32,312 nucleotides of DNA, taken from Leptospira sp. (GTDB lineage Bacteria; Spirochaetota; Leptospiria; Leptospirales; Leptospiraceae). The stretch is taken from positions 1 through 32,312 of the forward strand of contig JAFIGA010000127.1 in assembly GCA_020831715.1 (NCBI GenBank). The letters run 5' to 3'. Under the pieces are notes generated by a model. That model searched no databases. It had not been told where the DNA came from and saw only the letters and a list, made by a program, of their open reading frames with translations. Shown one piece after another: positions 17,217-26,233 of this stretch; positions within the stretch are counted from its first letter, which is position 1, and each line of letters begins with the position of its first letter. The translations under genes and the position numbers were made by a program.

Positions 17217-18092
17217 ATGATCGGAAGTCCAAATAAAAAAATAATGCAACAGCATTCAGGGCTTTTATGGAAGAGTATAGAGAGGCAATCTGAGGTTCAA
17301 GCCGGATTGATACGTTTGAATAAGGAGGTAACTCTTCGAATTCTAAGCAACCGACCGACGGAATTTCTCGAAGCAAATCGTTTCGACTTTTCAATGAATA
17401 TGAAATCATTTCTAAAGACAGTAGTTACGATGGATCCTGAGAAATTAGAGTATTTCATCTTTCGAGTTTATGATTGTTATATGAGAGAGTTGCAGTACCG
17501 TGAGAATCGCAACCATCAATTCTCTATGGATATTTTATTTCAAGTGATTGAAACATTGACCTTGGAAAGGGAATCCAAAGGGTTGGCTGAAGGCAATTTA
17601 AATTTAGGTGCCGAATCTCTAACCAAGGCAGACTTGGACAATATCCTCAATCATATTAAAGCTTTCAACTTACTTTCAGCACATTTCCAAAAGATAGGTA
17701 ATATCAAAAAAACAATAGAATACACAGACGTAATTATTCTAAAGACAGCAACTCTCAATCCTATGGTAACGGTTACAGCACTTGACAATATGTTCAGTCT
17801 TATTTTGGCTCAAAATGTCCTTGCAACCAAATATGCAATTCGCAATCTTCTCTCCGGTTGGATGGAGGAATACGGATTTTCCAAGGAGCAGGTCTGCAGA
17901 ATCATTCCTTTATTTCCACAGGAATCTTCATTGAATGATTTTCGAACGATATATTCCAAGGCAATGCAATCCTTGGTATCGGACAAAAGTGAAAATGAAA
18001 CTAAGGATATGGATCTATTTATATTGAGAACAGTGTGTAACTATTTTACTTCTTGGTTGAATCGGGTTGCTTCCCAGATGCAATTGGTTTAA
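17217..18092 (+). CDS. Hypothetical protein, unrecognised helical family
   Basis: 291 residues that I do not recognise. ATG 17217 is preceded by AAGGTGGG a few bases upstream. There is no signal peptide or membrane segment, so it is probably cytoplasmic. The composition is mostly helix-forming with spaced hydrophobics, and there is no nucleotide-binding or metal motif. Cys and His are sparse. The N-terminal part (SGLLWKSIERQSEVQAGLI) looks amphipathic. It has its own near-consensus promoter (17103-17131) with a dyad over the start point, so its expression is probably controlled separately from its neighbours. It is convergent with the methyltransferase gene. Confidence 0.85.
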   Translation: MIGSPNKKIMQQHSGLLWKSIERQSEVQAGLIRLNKEVTLRILSNRPTEFLEANRFDFSMNMKSFLKTVVTMDPEKLEYFIFRVYDCYMRELQYRENRNHQFSMDILFQVIETLTLERESKGLAEGNLNLGAESLTKADLDNILNHIKAFNLLSAHFQKIGNIKKTIEYTDVIILKTATLNPMVTVTALDNMFSLILAQNVLATKYAIRNLLSGWMEEYGFSKEQVCRIIPLFPQESSLNDFRTIYSKAMQSLVSDKSENETKDMDLFILRTVCNYFTSWLNRVASQMQLV

Positions 18093-18103
18093 TATTCTCG
18101 CAG

Positions 18104-18958
18104 TTATTTTTTCACCATAGTTACGAACAAGGTATTGCTGATATTCCATTTCTTGAAAGTTAGAAAGAACACCCATTTCGAGAAATGGTAGTACATTACC
18201 TTAGCAAGTAGTCCCAATTTGGAATTGGAACCTGCAACACTCATGATGGGCTTGAGTATATAATACTTAGCTTCGAAAAAGTTGCATTGCTCACCCAACC
18301 TGGCAAGAGTCTCCATCTTGTAGTTGTTCACATGATCCTTGGCTTCGAGGTAGTGGCCATCGGACTTCATTCCTTTCAAGCGAACTTTCAATCTCGCCTT
18401 CCAGAGTTGGAAAGGAAAATTAGGGGTCTGCATAAAAAGAATCCCACCGGGCTTGAGGAGAGAATTTAAATATTCTAAAAGACTATGTGGTTTTGGAATA
18501 TGCTCAATCACATCCCAGAGTGTTATGATATCGAGACTTCCTTCGGGAATGCCACTCTCTTGAACCATACCTGCGTGCACATTGGACAAGCCATTTTTTT
18601 CTTGGGCAAATTTCGCGGCTCTTTCGGCGATTTCATATCCGGTTACTTCCCATTGGGGTTTTGCCTTGCCTACGGATTTTACAAAAAAGCCAAGTCCACA
18701 GCCCACATCGAGAAGCTTACCCTTGGGTGCTTTTAGAAACAAACGGATAAAATCTTGGTAGATATCTCTGTGAGCTTCGTCCCACCATTTGAGATCGAAA
18801 GCTTCTTCCGGATCATCCCAATAGCCTTCGTAATGTTCGTCTTGGTCATAGCTGGAATAGACATGACCACAGTATGAGCACTCGGCTATGGGGATTCCAT
18901 TTTCTTCGAAAACAATTTTATGGTCTTGGCTTCCACAAAGGATACAGGTAAAAATCAT
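18104..18958 (-). CDS. SAM-dependent methyltransferase with N-terminal zinc ribbon
   Basis: 284 residues. An N-terminal four-cysteine ribbon (C5, C8, C27, C30) precedes a class I methyltransferase domain with motif I LLDVGCGLGFF (82-92) and the later IITLWDVIEHIPKP and KPGGILFMQTPN segments typical of the Methyltransf_23 group. Proteins of this shape often act on sugars or lipids in envelope biosynthesis, but the acceptor here is unknown. ATG start at 18956-18958. It is divergent from dapF, about 100 bases away, and convergent with the unknown gene at 17217. Confidence 0.9.
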   Translation of the reverse strand: MIFTCILCGSQDHKIVFEENGIPIAECSYCGHVYSSYDQDEHYEGYWDDPEEAFDLKWWDEAHRDIYQDFIRLFLKAPKGKLLDVGCGLGFFVKSVGKAKPQWEVTGYEIAERAAKFAQEKNGLSNVHAGMVQESGIPEGSLDIITLWDVIEHIPKPHSLLEYLNSLLKPGGILFMQTPNFPFQLWKARLKVRLKGMKSDGHYLEAKDHVNNYKMETLARLGEQCNFFEAKYYILKPIMSVAGSNSKLGLLAKVMYYHFSKWVFFLTFKKWNISNTLFVTMVKK

Positions 18959-19060
18959 ACATGGTTATTCTTTTGGAAATACTCCTATCGTCAAGCCTAG
19001 AAAAATAAACCTTGAATTGGCAACTTGGTTTCCAAGACTTGGACATAGGAATAAATCATT

Positions 19061-19906
19061 ATGAAATTGAAATTTACCAAGATGGAAGGCATAGGCAACG
19101 ACTATGTCTATGTAGATGCCACAAAGGATGATATTCGTCTCAGTCCGGAACAGATTCAAAAGATTTCGAATCGAAATTTTGGTGTAGGTGGCGACGGTGT
19201 AATCTTCATAAGAAAGTCCGAAATGGCAGAATTCCAAATGGATATGTACAATTCCGATGGTTCTTCATCGGAAATGTGCGGAAATGGTCTTCGTTGTGTT
19301 GGTAAATTCATCTATGATTCCGGTCTTACTAAAAATCTCCAGCCTAAGATTGAAACCGGTGCAGGCATTCTTACCTTGGATATGAAACTCGATTCTCAAA
19401 ATTTGGTGGAAATGGTGACTGTTGATATGGGCGAGCCCATTCTTGTTCCCAAGAACATTCCTATGATCTGGGATGGTGTAGAGCCGGTGATGGATCAGAC
19501 CAAAAAGATCGGATCAAGAGAATATAAAATTTCTTCTGTTAGCATGGGGAATCCTCATTGTATCATATTTGTAGATGACACCAAAAAATATCCTGTGCTA
19601 GAAGAAGGTCCCATCATTGAAAACTATCTGGAACTTTTTCCCAGAAGAGTCAATGTGGAATTTGTATCTGTGCTGGGAAAAGACCATCTCTTTCAGAGAA
19701 CCTGGGAAAGGGGAGCAGGGGAGACACTCGCATGCGGAACCGGAGCTTGTGCGGTTGCTGTGTCAGCTCATCTGACAGGTCGCACCGGACGAAAAGTCCG
19801 CATCGATCTATTGGGTGGAACTCTTTATATTGATTGGAGAGAAAACAACCATGTCTTCATGACAGGCCCCGCCACCACAGTCTTTTCGGGTGAGATTTCC
19901 ATCTAA
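19061..19906 (+). CDS. dapF: Diaminopimelate epimerase
   Basis: Interconverts LL- and meso-diaminopimelate, the last step before lysine and peptidoglycan use of DAP. 281 residues, the normal length. Both active-site cysteines are present: C73 in [10 protein letters not shown] and C225 in ACGTGAC. The substrate-binding N-terminal [12 protein letters not shown] and the [10 protein letters not shown] segment are standard. An AGGAATAA ribosome-binding site lies about 8-10 bases before the ATG. It is monocistronic, facing the HEAT-repeat gene, with the paired palindromes between them. Confidence 0.98.
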   Translation: MKLKFTKMEGIGNDYVYVDATKDDIRLSPEQIQKISNRNFGVGGDGVIFIRKSEMAEFQMDMYNSDGSSSEMCGNGLRCVGKFIYDSGLTKNLQPKIETGAGILTLDMKLDSQNLVEMVTVDMGEPILVPKNIPMIWDGVEPVMDQTKKIGSREYKISSVSMGNPHCIIFVDDTKKYPVLEEGPIIENYLELFPRRVNVEFVSVLGKDHLFQRTWERGAGETLACGTGACAVAVSAHLTGRTGRKVRIDLLGGTLYIDWRENNHVFMTGPATTVFSGEISI

Positions 19907-19953
19907 TATAGATTTTTTTTAACACGGAAAAATTGTTAAACCTCAAACTCGTA

Positions 19954-20033
19954 AAAGGAGTGAGCCCTTTAGGACGGCTCTTTGCACTTCCAAGCTAGCA
20001 ACCTGACGGACTAAAGGGCTCACTCCTTTAGTC
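19954..20033. repeat. Paired inverted palindromes, REP/BIME-like element
   Basis: Two 19-base arms, 19954-19972 and 20011-20029, are exact reverse complements separated by 38 bases. Each arm is itself a small palindrome. The right one is GACTAAAGG-GCTCACT-CCTTTAGTC (9-bp stem, 20009-20033); the left one is a less perfect copy in the opposite orientation (AAAGG-AGTGAGC-CCTTT). There is no T-run, so a simple terminator is unlikely. It sits between the convergent dapF and HEAT-repeat genes, and the right arm includes the stop codon of the latter. No other copy is seen in this window. Confidence 0.75.
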
Positions 20034-21884
20034 TACAGGATCGTAGAGATTTTGGAATTTTCCTGTTTGGAGATTTTCCAATTTAGCTGGATCTTTGTGG
20101 GTTGGTTTCTTGATTTGGATGAGTTGGATTTTTTTACCAAAGATCCAGCCTCTCACATAGCGATTTTTGGAACCGAGTATTCGGTTTTCAAAAGTCATAT
20201 TATGATATACATCTTCCAGAAGATTTTCTCCGACACGAACCACATATCTTTTGGGGCTGCTGGAATTCAATCTGCCCACATCACTGAGTCGAACGATTCC
20301 TTGTGCATTTGCCCTTTCATTGAACTGGCTTCGAATTCTATCTTCTTTTACAACAACCATTCCATAGGTTCCAAAGGCTTTTCGCTTGAGTAAGATTCGT
20401 CCGATCTTAGTTAGAATTTTTTCATCTTCATACAATTGGGAAGCACGCACCAAGAAAAAAGTCGCCGCCAACTCTGAACTCTTTCCGATCGCATCCAAAA
20501 TTTCCATAGCCAATTTTGGATGATCTACGAGAGCATTCTCCAGAACCAAGAGTGATTCAGGAGTATTGTGAATTGTGAGTGCTTCCACCGCACTATTAGA
20601 AAGTTCTGAATTATCAGAACCAAGATATTTTTTTATTAGTTCAAGGTCTGCCGGAACACTGTAATGAGCAAGCCCCAATAAAGAATGGGAAACTATTTTT
20701 GGTTCTGAGGATGTGAGACCATATCCCAGTATTAGTTCTCTTCCTACGGGATCTTTTGTTTTTCCCATTCCAAGGAAGGAATAAGCTTGTATATCGTTGT
20801 CATCTGATTTGCTACCGGCAATGAATAGAGGAAGAGAGGCTTTATGCCCATGATCAGATAACGCTTTGTATGCGGCAGGTCGGACAACGAATCCATCATT
20901 TTTAATGGAATGCTCAATAGTCCACCTACCTAGTTTCAATCTTCCCAATGCATAGGCTCCTGCCGCTCTCACTCGAGGGATGGGATGCTTTAGTGTAAGG
21001 TTGCTGAGTTGTTTTACATTTCGGTTGGTTTCTGCTCTAAATACAGCAAGCAATCCATCTTTTAGCTTTTTGTCGTATTCTCTTGCAGCGAGCTCTTCTT
21101 CACTGAGTTTTTCTGTTGTTTTGGCTTTTGCTCTCAGGGCATCAGGAGAATAACCTCCCGGAATTCTTCGGATTTCCGGTGTTATGCTCTGTCCTGCGAT
21201 GGTTCTTTCTGGCTTTGTTGTGTTTTGGTTTTCTGGGTCTTCTTTTTTATCGCTAGAATCTTCGTCTAACTCTTCGGAATCATTTCTCTGCGTGTTACTA
21301 TCGTCTGTTGTTCGGCTACCTGCGCCGGATGAAAAATTATCAGCATCAGTTCGAAGTCTTTGAATCTCTGAATAAATTTTGGGAGCCTTTGCTGTGTATT
21401 CAGCAAGGTCTTTCATAACATTGGCAAGTTCCATTCCCACGGAAGGAAGCATGGCTCTATTGGAGCCGGTGAAATCAGATTCGATATTTTGTTGTATATC
21501 TCTTCCTGTTGCTTCTAAAATAGGAAGCCCTGCGATGAGAGAAGGAAGTTCATCTTCGAGGTATAGTGCAGCTTCCATTTCTTTTTCAATACTCTGTTGA
21601 CTTTGTTGCTTATTGAAAGCAGATTCCGCAACATTTTCGCCTAATTTTAAAGTAGTTATTGTTTTATGTGCCTGAGTAAAAAATCCATCGTATTTGGGCA
21701 TACCGGTGGATGGAATTTCTGCGGATTTTGTCTTAAGTGGATCTAGATCCGAATTCTCAAAATCAGAAAATCTAGGGCTTATATCAGAGAGACTTAACCT
21801 TTTCGACGGAGTACTACATTGCAACCATAGAGCTCCCATAAGCAGTATGGAAAATATTTTTGTAGATAAAAAGACTAATCTCAT
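20028..21884 (-). CDS. HEAT-repeat lipoprotein
   Basis: About 618 residues from ATG 21884. The signal segment MRLVFLSTKIFSILLMGALW ends at LQC, giving a spirochaete-type lipobox with C23 as the lipidated residue. An upstream TTG (21908) adds eight residues before the signal and is less likely. The middle has a low-complexity acidic, Ser/Thr/Asn-rich linker (about 205-235). The second half has several HEAT-like repeats (from VRAAGAYALGRL onward), suggesting a protein-binding scaffold in the envelope. The C-terminal 100 residues contain an SH3-like stretch (YVVRVGENL). Function unknown. The stop codon lies inside the right arm of the paired palindromes. Confidence 0.87.
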   Translation of the reverse strand: MRLVFLSTKIFSILLMGALWLQCSTPSKRLSLSDISPRFSDFENSDLDPLKTKSAEIPSTGMPKYDGFFTQAHKTITTLKLGENVAESAFNKQQSQQSIEKEMEAALYLEDELPSLIAGLPILEATGRDIQQNIESDFTGSNRAMLPSVGMELANVMKDLAEYTAKAPKIYSEIQRLRTDADNFSSGAGSRTTDDSNTQRNDSEELDEDSSDKKEDPENQNTTKPERTIAGQSITPEIRRIPGGYSPDALRAKAKTTEKLSEEELAAREYDKKLKDGLLAVFRAETNRNVKQLSNLTLKHPIPRVRAAGAYALGRLKLGRWTIEHSIKNDGFVVRPAAYKALSDHGHKASLPLFIAGSKSDDNDIQAYSFLGMGKTKDPVGRELILGYGLTSSEPKIVSHSLLGLAHYSVPADLELIKKYLGSDNSELSNSAVEALTIHNTPESLLVLENALVDHPKLAMEILDAIGKSSELAATFFLVRASQLYEDEKILTKIGRILLKRKAFGTYGMVVVKEDRIRSQFNERANAQGIVRLSDVGRLNSSSPKRYVVRVGENLLEDVYHNMTFENRILGSKNRYVRGWIFGKKIQLIQIKKPTHKDPAKLENLQTGKFQNLYDPVD

Positions 21885-21924
21885 ACAGTTATTATCGGAA
21901 TCTAACAAATCGCAATTTATTTTC

Positions 21925-21954
21925 TTGACAAAAAAATATCGGCATATCTATAAT
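21925..21954 (+). promoter_or_regulatory. Consensus sigma70 promoter for hflX
   Basis: Perfect TTGACA (21925-21930), an 18-base spacer and a perfect TATAAT (21949-21954). The predicted start point near 21961 gives a very short leader, with the AGGAG ribosome-binding site at 21967-21971. It is the best promoter match in the window. Confidence 0.88.
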
Positions 21955-21982
21955 TAATTAGTAATTAGGAGACTTAGATTCC

Positions 21983-23659
21983 ATCAGCAAATTATCCGGT
22001 AACCTTCACGGTCTAAAGCCCAATCAACTGAAACGCCTCAAGAGTCTCTCGGAAAAGAGGGTAAGGAGCGATTCCTTCATCACCAACGAAATATCGAGAT
22101 CTTTTTGTGAAATATCCCGAGAGCTTTCCAGACAAGTAGGTGCGCTGATTGACAGATCGGGTTATATTCACCACCTCATTGTGGGAACTGACTCTTCCAT
22201 TGAAATACCATTTTTAGATCGGATTCGAACTGCTCAGTCTAGATTGAGAGGTTTGAGACTATTCCACACTCATATAAAGGATGAACCCCTCAACCAAGAA
22301 GATTTAGCTGACTTGGTGCTTTTGCGTCTCGACTACATCACAGCTGTAGTTGTAGACAAATCGGGTCTTCCGAAATACTACTATTCCTCCCATGTAAATC
22401 CAAGTCCGGTTGCGGAAGAACCTTGGATTGTACTTCCGAAAATTATGCCCGGACAGATTCCCGAAAATTTCTTGGAAGAGATCCAAGAATTGGAAGCAGA
22501 GTTCAATCGAACCAAATCGCAATTAAAGGAATCTCAGAAACAGAATCGAGCTTTCCTCGTGGGAGCCTATGATCCTAAGCGAGCCAAGAGAAGTCCTGAG
22601 AGTTCCCTTGCTGAGTTGAAAGAACTTTGTAAGACGGCAGATATTCATGTAGTGGATCACTATTACCAAAAGAAAGCAGTCGATTCGGCAACTGTAATCG
22701 GAAAAGGTAAGCTCCAAGATATTATGTTAAAGGCAGTTCAAAAGGATGTGGAGCTTCTAGTGTTTGATTTAGAGCTTGCTCCGGCGCAAGCCAAGAAGAT
22801 TTCGGATATTTCCGATCTTAAGATAATCGACAGAACTCAATTGATTTTGGATATATTTGCCCGTAATGCAAAAAGCCGTGACGGTAAGCTCCAAGTGGAA
22901 CTGGCTCAACTTAAGTATCTAAAGGGAAGATTGTCCGAATTGGATGATAACATGTCTCGTTTAACGGGCGGTATTGGAGGTAGAGGACCCGGTGAAACCA
23001 AACTGGAGATTGGTAATCGTCGAGTTGCCGAGCGGATCACAAGACTCGAGAACGAATTGAAAAGCCTTCGAAAGAGGAGAGAGCTAAATCGAAAACAACG
23101 AAGTCGAAATTTCATTCCGGTTGTGGGGATTGTGGGTTATACCAATGCTGGCAAGTCAACGCTTTTGAATGCTCTTACCAATTCAGAGGTAATCGCGGAG
23201 GATAAATTATTCGCCACATTGGATCCAACAACGAGAAGAATTCGTTTCCCGGAAGAAAGAGAGATCATTATTTCCGATACGGTAGGATTCATTCATGATC
23301 TACCTCCGGAGTTATCCAACGCATTTAAAGCAACTCTGGAAGAATTGGGAGATGCTGATCTTCTCATTCATTTGGTGGATGTATCCAATCCGGAATATAT
23401 TGAGCAGATGCAAGCAGTTGAAGGTATATTAGGCGATTTGGGTTTGAATGAAGTTCCCCAGCTATTGGTTTTCAATAAAGCAGATGTTCTGGAAAAAGAA
23501 GGTAGAGAGAAACCCAATCTGCAAGGCTTGTTTATATCTGCGCAGACGGGAGAAAATCTATCTGAATTGCTGGATTATATGGAGGCTAATTTATTCCCAG
23601 GCGGACTTGGCTTCGTCGATAGAGTGGAAGATGAGAACCTTCTTAGGGAGTTCCATTAG
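21983..23659 (+). CDS. hflX: GTPase HflX, ribosome-associated, with apparent non-canonical start
   Basis: Ribosome-binding GTPase that rescues or splits stalled ribosomes under stress in other bacteria. The G domain has G1 [10 protein letters not shown]3 DTVGF, G4 NKAD, and the HflX-specific [14 protein letters not shown]. The first in-frame conventional start is GTG 22181 (492 residues), but clear HflX N-terminal sequence ([14 protein letters not shown], then [19 protein letters not shown]) continues upstream in frame to a TAA at 21962. That stretch contains no ATG, GTG or TTG. The best candidate is ATC 21983, 11 bases after AGGAG, giving 558 residues. An ATG-to-ATC change, a sequencing error or a rare start would each explain this. 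The end overlaps the convergent STAS gene by 69 bases. Confidence 0.93.
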   Translation: MSKLSGNLHGLKPNQLKRLKSLSEKRVRSDSFITNEISRSFCEISRELSRQVGALIDRSGYIHHLIVGTDSSIEIPFLDRIRTAQSRLRGLRLFHTHIKDEPLNQEDLADLVLLRLDYITAVVVDKSGLPKYYYSSHVNPSPVAEEPWIVLPKIMPGQIPENFLEEIQELEAEFNRTKSQLKESQKQNRAFLVGAYDPKRAKRSPESSLAELKELCKTADIHVVDHYYQKKAVDSATVIGKGKLQDIMLKAVQKDVELLVFDLELAPAQAKKISDISDLKIIDRTQLILDIFARNAKSRDGKLQVELAQLKYLKGRLSELDDNMSRLTGGIGGRGPGETKLEIGNRRVAERITRLENELKSLRKRRELNRKQRSRNFIPVVGIVGYTNAGKSTLLNALTNSEVIAEDKLFATLDPTTRRIRFPEEREIIISDTVGFIHDLPPELSNAFKATLEELGDADLLIHLVDVSNPEYIEQMQAVEGILGDLGLNEVPQLLVFNKADVLEKEGREKPNLQGLFISAQTGENLSELLDYMEANLFPGGLGFVDRVEDENLLREFH

Positions 23660-23962
23660 TTTAATTACATTTTCCAAAAAATGATTGAGTCCACCAATTA
23701 CAATCTTTCCATTGTGTTGGTCTACAGTCTTAATGATGGTCAATAGCATTGCAACACCAACACTATTTATGTATTCTAATTTAGTTAAATTTAGGATAAT
23801 ATTGTAATTCTCTGAATCGAATATACCATTGATCTTTCTAGAAATCTCAAAGGCATTATTATTGGATATCTGTCCTTGGAAAGATACCACATTTACCTTT
23901 TGAGATTGAATTTCCAATGTATTCAATTCCAAAGCAAAGGAATTGAATTCTAATCTGGACAT
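23591..23962 (-). CDS. STAS-domain protein, anti-sigma factor antagonist type
   Basis: 123 residues forming a single STAS domain. The phosphorylatable serine of anti-sigma antagonists is in the [12 protein letters not shown] motif. Such proteins are switched by serine kinases and phosphatases and release partner switches (SpoIIAA/RsbV type); no such partner gene is in this window. ATG 23962 with AAGG 5 bases upstream is preferred over GTG 23968. The last 69 bases lie on the opposite strand of the hflX end. A 9-bp inverted repeat lies 27-57 bases upstream of the start. Confidence 0.88.
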   Translation of the reverse strand: MSRLEFNSFALELNTLEIQSQKVNVVSFQGQISNNNAFEISRKINGIFDSENYNIILNLTKLEYINSVGVAMLLTIIKTVDQHNGKIVIGGLNHFLENVIKLMELPKKVLIFHSIDEAKSAWE

Positions 23963-23988
23963 ACACACCTTCTTATAATTCAGAATCC

Positions 23989-24019
23989 GAGAAACTTACA
24001 CTCTCTATCAAAGTTTCTC
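23989..24019. repeat. 9-bp inverted repeat between hom and the STAS gene
   Basis: Perfect arms GAGAAACTT (23989-23997) and AAGTTTCTC (24011-24019) with a 13-base spacer. It sits in the 86-base gap after the hom stop and before the STAS start. No T-run follows on the minus strand, so an operator or mRNA hairpin is more likely than a terminator. Confidence 0.5.
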
Positions 24020-24048
24020 ATTCACAATTCATAAGACAAGATATTTTT

Positions 24049-25344
24049 TTATAAGTTTTCGATAATAGGAAATGCAATCGTTTTTTCGCAGATAATCGAC
24101 CTGTTTTTATCTATTTCTTCCAAAGATTTTGCAAGATTCACTTGATTGGTATTGTGAGTAGTAATAAGAACCGTAGTGGGTTCATTTTCTATTGATTCGT
24201 CCTGTAATACCGATGAAATAGATATACCATTATTCCCCAAAACCCTGGATATCTCACTTAAAACACCCGGTTTGTCAAATGTGGTAAATCTTAAGTAATA
24301 TCGTGAGGATTCATCCTCCGAAGAAGCATATTCAGCAGAGGAGAAAATATTCTTTTCCATGAATTCTATGTTAGCAGAAATGATTTCTTTTCTATTGGCG
24401 TAATAGATTATATCCGCAAGAACAGCACTTGCTGTAGGATTTCCTCCTGCACCGGCTCCGGAAAGCATTCCCGAGCCGGAAAAGTTTGTCTTGTAGAACA
24501 CAGCATTGTTTTCATTCATAATAGCAGAAAGAGGATGGTTGAGTGAAATTAGTACAGGCTGTACATTTATTAAAAGTTTTGTGCCTATTTTTTTAGCAAT
24601 TCCAATCAATTTTATTCGGTATCCCATTTCCAATGCGCTTTGGATGTCATGGGAGGAGATTTCTGTAATTCCCCTGGTTGATACCTTGTCCATGGAAATG
24701 GAACGACCGAATGCTAAGTTAGCAAGGATTGCCGTTTTTTGTGCCACATCAATTCCTTCTACATCGAAGGTTGGATCTGCTTCTGCAAAACCCAAATCTT
24801 GTGCCAGTTTCAAAGCTTCGGAATAGTCCAAACCGTCCACTTCCATTTTAGTTAATATAAAATTGGTGGTTCCGTTCAAAATTCCGGCAACATATTCGAA
24901 ATCATTGGGTCCAAGACCATTCCGAATGGTTCGAATGATTGGAATGGCTCCGGCAACTGCCGCTTCATATCCAATTTCTGCTTTATTTTCTAGCGATAGT
25001 TGGAAGAGCTCATTTCCCTTTTCCGATATGAGAGCTTTGTTCGCCGTGATAAAAGTTTTCTTATTTTTTAAACAGGAACTTGCAATTTCAAATGCAGTTG
25101 TGGTTCCACCCACCAACTCGATCACTATATCAACATCTGAATTATTTACCACATTCTTCCAATCATCGGAGATTTTACAATCAATGAGTCCTGAAACTTT
25201 TGATGGAGTTCGAGTGGCTATTTCTAAAATGGAAAGTTCAATGCCAAATTTCTCTGAAATTGTTTTCTTTTGATTCCGGATCATCTGAATTAATGACGAT
25301 CCAACGGTTCCAGCACCAATAATACCTAATTTGAATTTTTTCAT
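24049..25344 (-). CDS. hom: Homoserine dehydrogenase
   Basis: Reduces aspartate semialdehyde to homoserine for threonine and methionine synthesis. 431 residues, typical of the monofunctional enzyme with a regulatory tail. The N-terminal NAD(P)-binding motif is GIIGAGTVGSSL, the catalytic domain includes GILNGTTNFIL and the GFAEADPTFDVEGIDVAQK signature, and a C-terminal ACT domain (about 350-425, FTTFDKPGVLSEISRVL) suggests feedback control, usually by threonine. ATG start. The gene is divergent from the Lys-rich membrane protein gene with a 99-base gap. Confidence 0.97.
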   Translation of the reverse strand: MKKFKLGIIGAGTVGSSLIQMIRNQKKTISEKFGIELSILEIATRTPSKVSGLIDCKISDDWKNVVNNSDVDIVIELVGGTTTAFEIASSCLKNKKTFITANKALISEKGNELFQLSLENKAEIGYEAAVAGAIPIIRTIRNGLGPNDFEYVAGILNGTTNFILTKMEVDGLDYSEALKLAQDLGFAEADPTFDVEGIDVAQKTAILANLAFGRSISMDKVSTRGITEISSHDIQSALEMGYRIKLIGIAKKIGTKLLINVQPVLISLNHPLSAIMNENNAVFYKTNFSGSGMLSGAGAGGNPTASAVLADIIYYANRKEIISANIEFMEKNIFSSAEYASSEDESSRYYLRFTTFDKPGVLSEISRVLGNNGISISSVLQDESIENEPTTVLITTHNTNQVNLAKSLEEIDKNRSIICEKTIAFPIIENL

Positions 25345-25443
25345 AAGAACTATTTGACAACAATTTTCGAAATATGCATACTTTCATTAATATTTTTGTG
25401 AGTTTTTTTGCAAATTGTAAGATACTATATAGAGAGGTAAAAA

Positions 25444-26211
25444 ATGGCGACCAAGAAAAAAGTTACACCTAAGAAGTCCGCTCCTTCCAAAAAAGCTGCT
25501 CCTAAGAAAAATTCTGCAGCTAAAAAGAAATCGGCACCCAAAAAACAACAAAAAATCCAAACAAAATCAATAGAAACGACTTCAAGTTTTAACGAAATTG
25601 AGGAAGAAGAAAGCAATCCCACTCTTCCACCGGTATATACTCCAACAGGAAGCAATGAGCCTGACACAGAAGAGGAATCTTCTAGCCCCATGTTGAAATA
25701 TTTGATCATTTCGGCAATAGTTTTGGTTGGTATAATTGCTTATTCTATGATGAAGAAAAAAGACACCGCTACAGTGCCTTCAGAGAAATTAGAAGAAACA
25801 AAACAGACTGATTCTGCAAAAGTGGAAGAAACTTCTAAGTCTCCGGAAACATCTTCAGAAGAGACTAAAGAAGATGGCTCTAAACCAGCTAGTGATGTTG
25901 CTAAGGATTCTGAAACACCTAAAACTGACACCACCACTGCTCCTGCATTGAAAGGTTACGCAGTAGCACAAATGGTTTCAGGAAAAACATTTGCAGAAGC
26001 AGGTGAGCATTGTAAATCTATTTCGATGAGCCTACCTAATGCAGATCAGTTGCGAGCAATTAAACCTTCCGATGTCCCATCTGAATTAAAAAATAGTACA
26101 GTTTGGACATCCAATGTTGTCGGTTCCAGAAATTTGAAATTTGTTTTCTCTACGGGTAAAGCATTGTATGCTAGTGCCGGAGATAAATTCCAAGTTCTTT
26201 GTAAAGAATAA
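25444..26211 (+). CDS. Membrane protein with Lys/Ala/Pro-rich N-terminal tail and C-terminal two-Cys domain
   Basis: 255 residues, not assigned to a known family. Residues 1-42 are Lys/Ala/Pro-rich, including SAAKKKSAPKK, much like the 41-residue protein at 5717. An acidic stretch and one membrane segment follow (about 84-101, YLIISAIVLVGIIAYSMM), then a long Thr/Ser/Glu/Lys linker (about 105-165), and a compact C-terminal domain (about 168-255) with two cysteines, one mid-domain and one at the very end (QVLCKE). The basic tail would lie in the cytoplasm and could touch nucleic acid or anionic lipid, with the C-terminal domain in the periplasm; this is inference. The AGAGAGG ribosome-binding site is strong. 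A TTGACA at 25354 may be its -35 box, but the -10 is weak. Confidence 0.85.
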   Translation: MATKKKVTPKKSAPSKKAAPKKNSAAKKKSAPKKQQKIQTKSIETTSSFNEIEEEESNPTLPPVYTPTGSNEPDTEEESSSPMLKYLIISAIVLVGIIAYSMMKKKDTATVPSEKLEETKQTDSAKVEETSKSPETSSEETKEDGSKPASDVAKDSETPKTDTTTAPALKGYAVAQMVSGKTFAEAGEHCKSISMSLPNADQLRAIKPSDVPSELKNSTVWTSNVVGSRNLKFVFSTGKALYASAGDKFQVLCKE

Positions 26212-26233
26212 GATTCTTTTTACCTCACAGAAC

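Noticed and set aside
17165..17236. 23-codon frame (MKQFVEFIYN...) in the leader of the 17217 gene, a possible leader peptide
   Set aside because: No ribosome-binding site, overlap with the real start, and no attenuator-like structure or codon bias.
19024..19036. CTTGG-TTT-CCAAG hairpin just before dapF
   Set aside because: Five base pairs only, with no supporting context.
18965..19237. 90-residue minus-strand frame across the dapF start
   Set aside because: It lies opposite certain dapF coding sequence and has no recognisable domain or ribosome-binding site.
20052..20393. 113-residue plus-strand frame opposite the HEAT-repeat gene
   Set aside because: Shadow of the minus-strand gene; hydrophobic composition arises from reverse-complement codons.
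21978..22016. ATT-started 12-codon frame after the hflX AGGAG site
   Set aside because: It is well spaced from the AGGAG but out of frame with hflX and too short. The hflX frame is supported by protein conservation.
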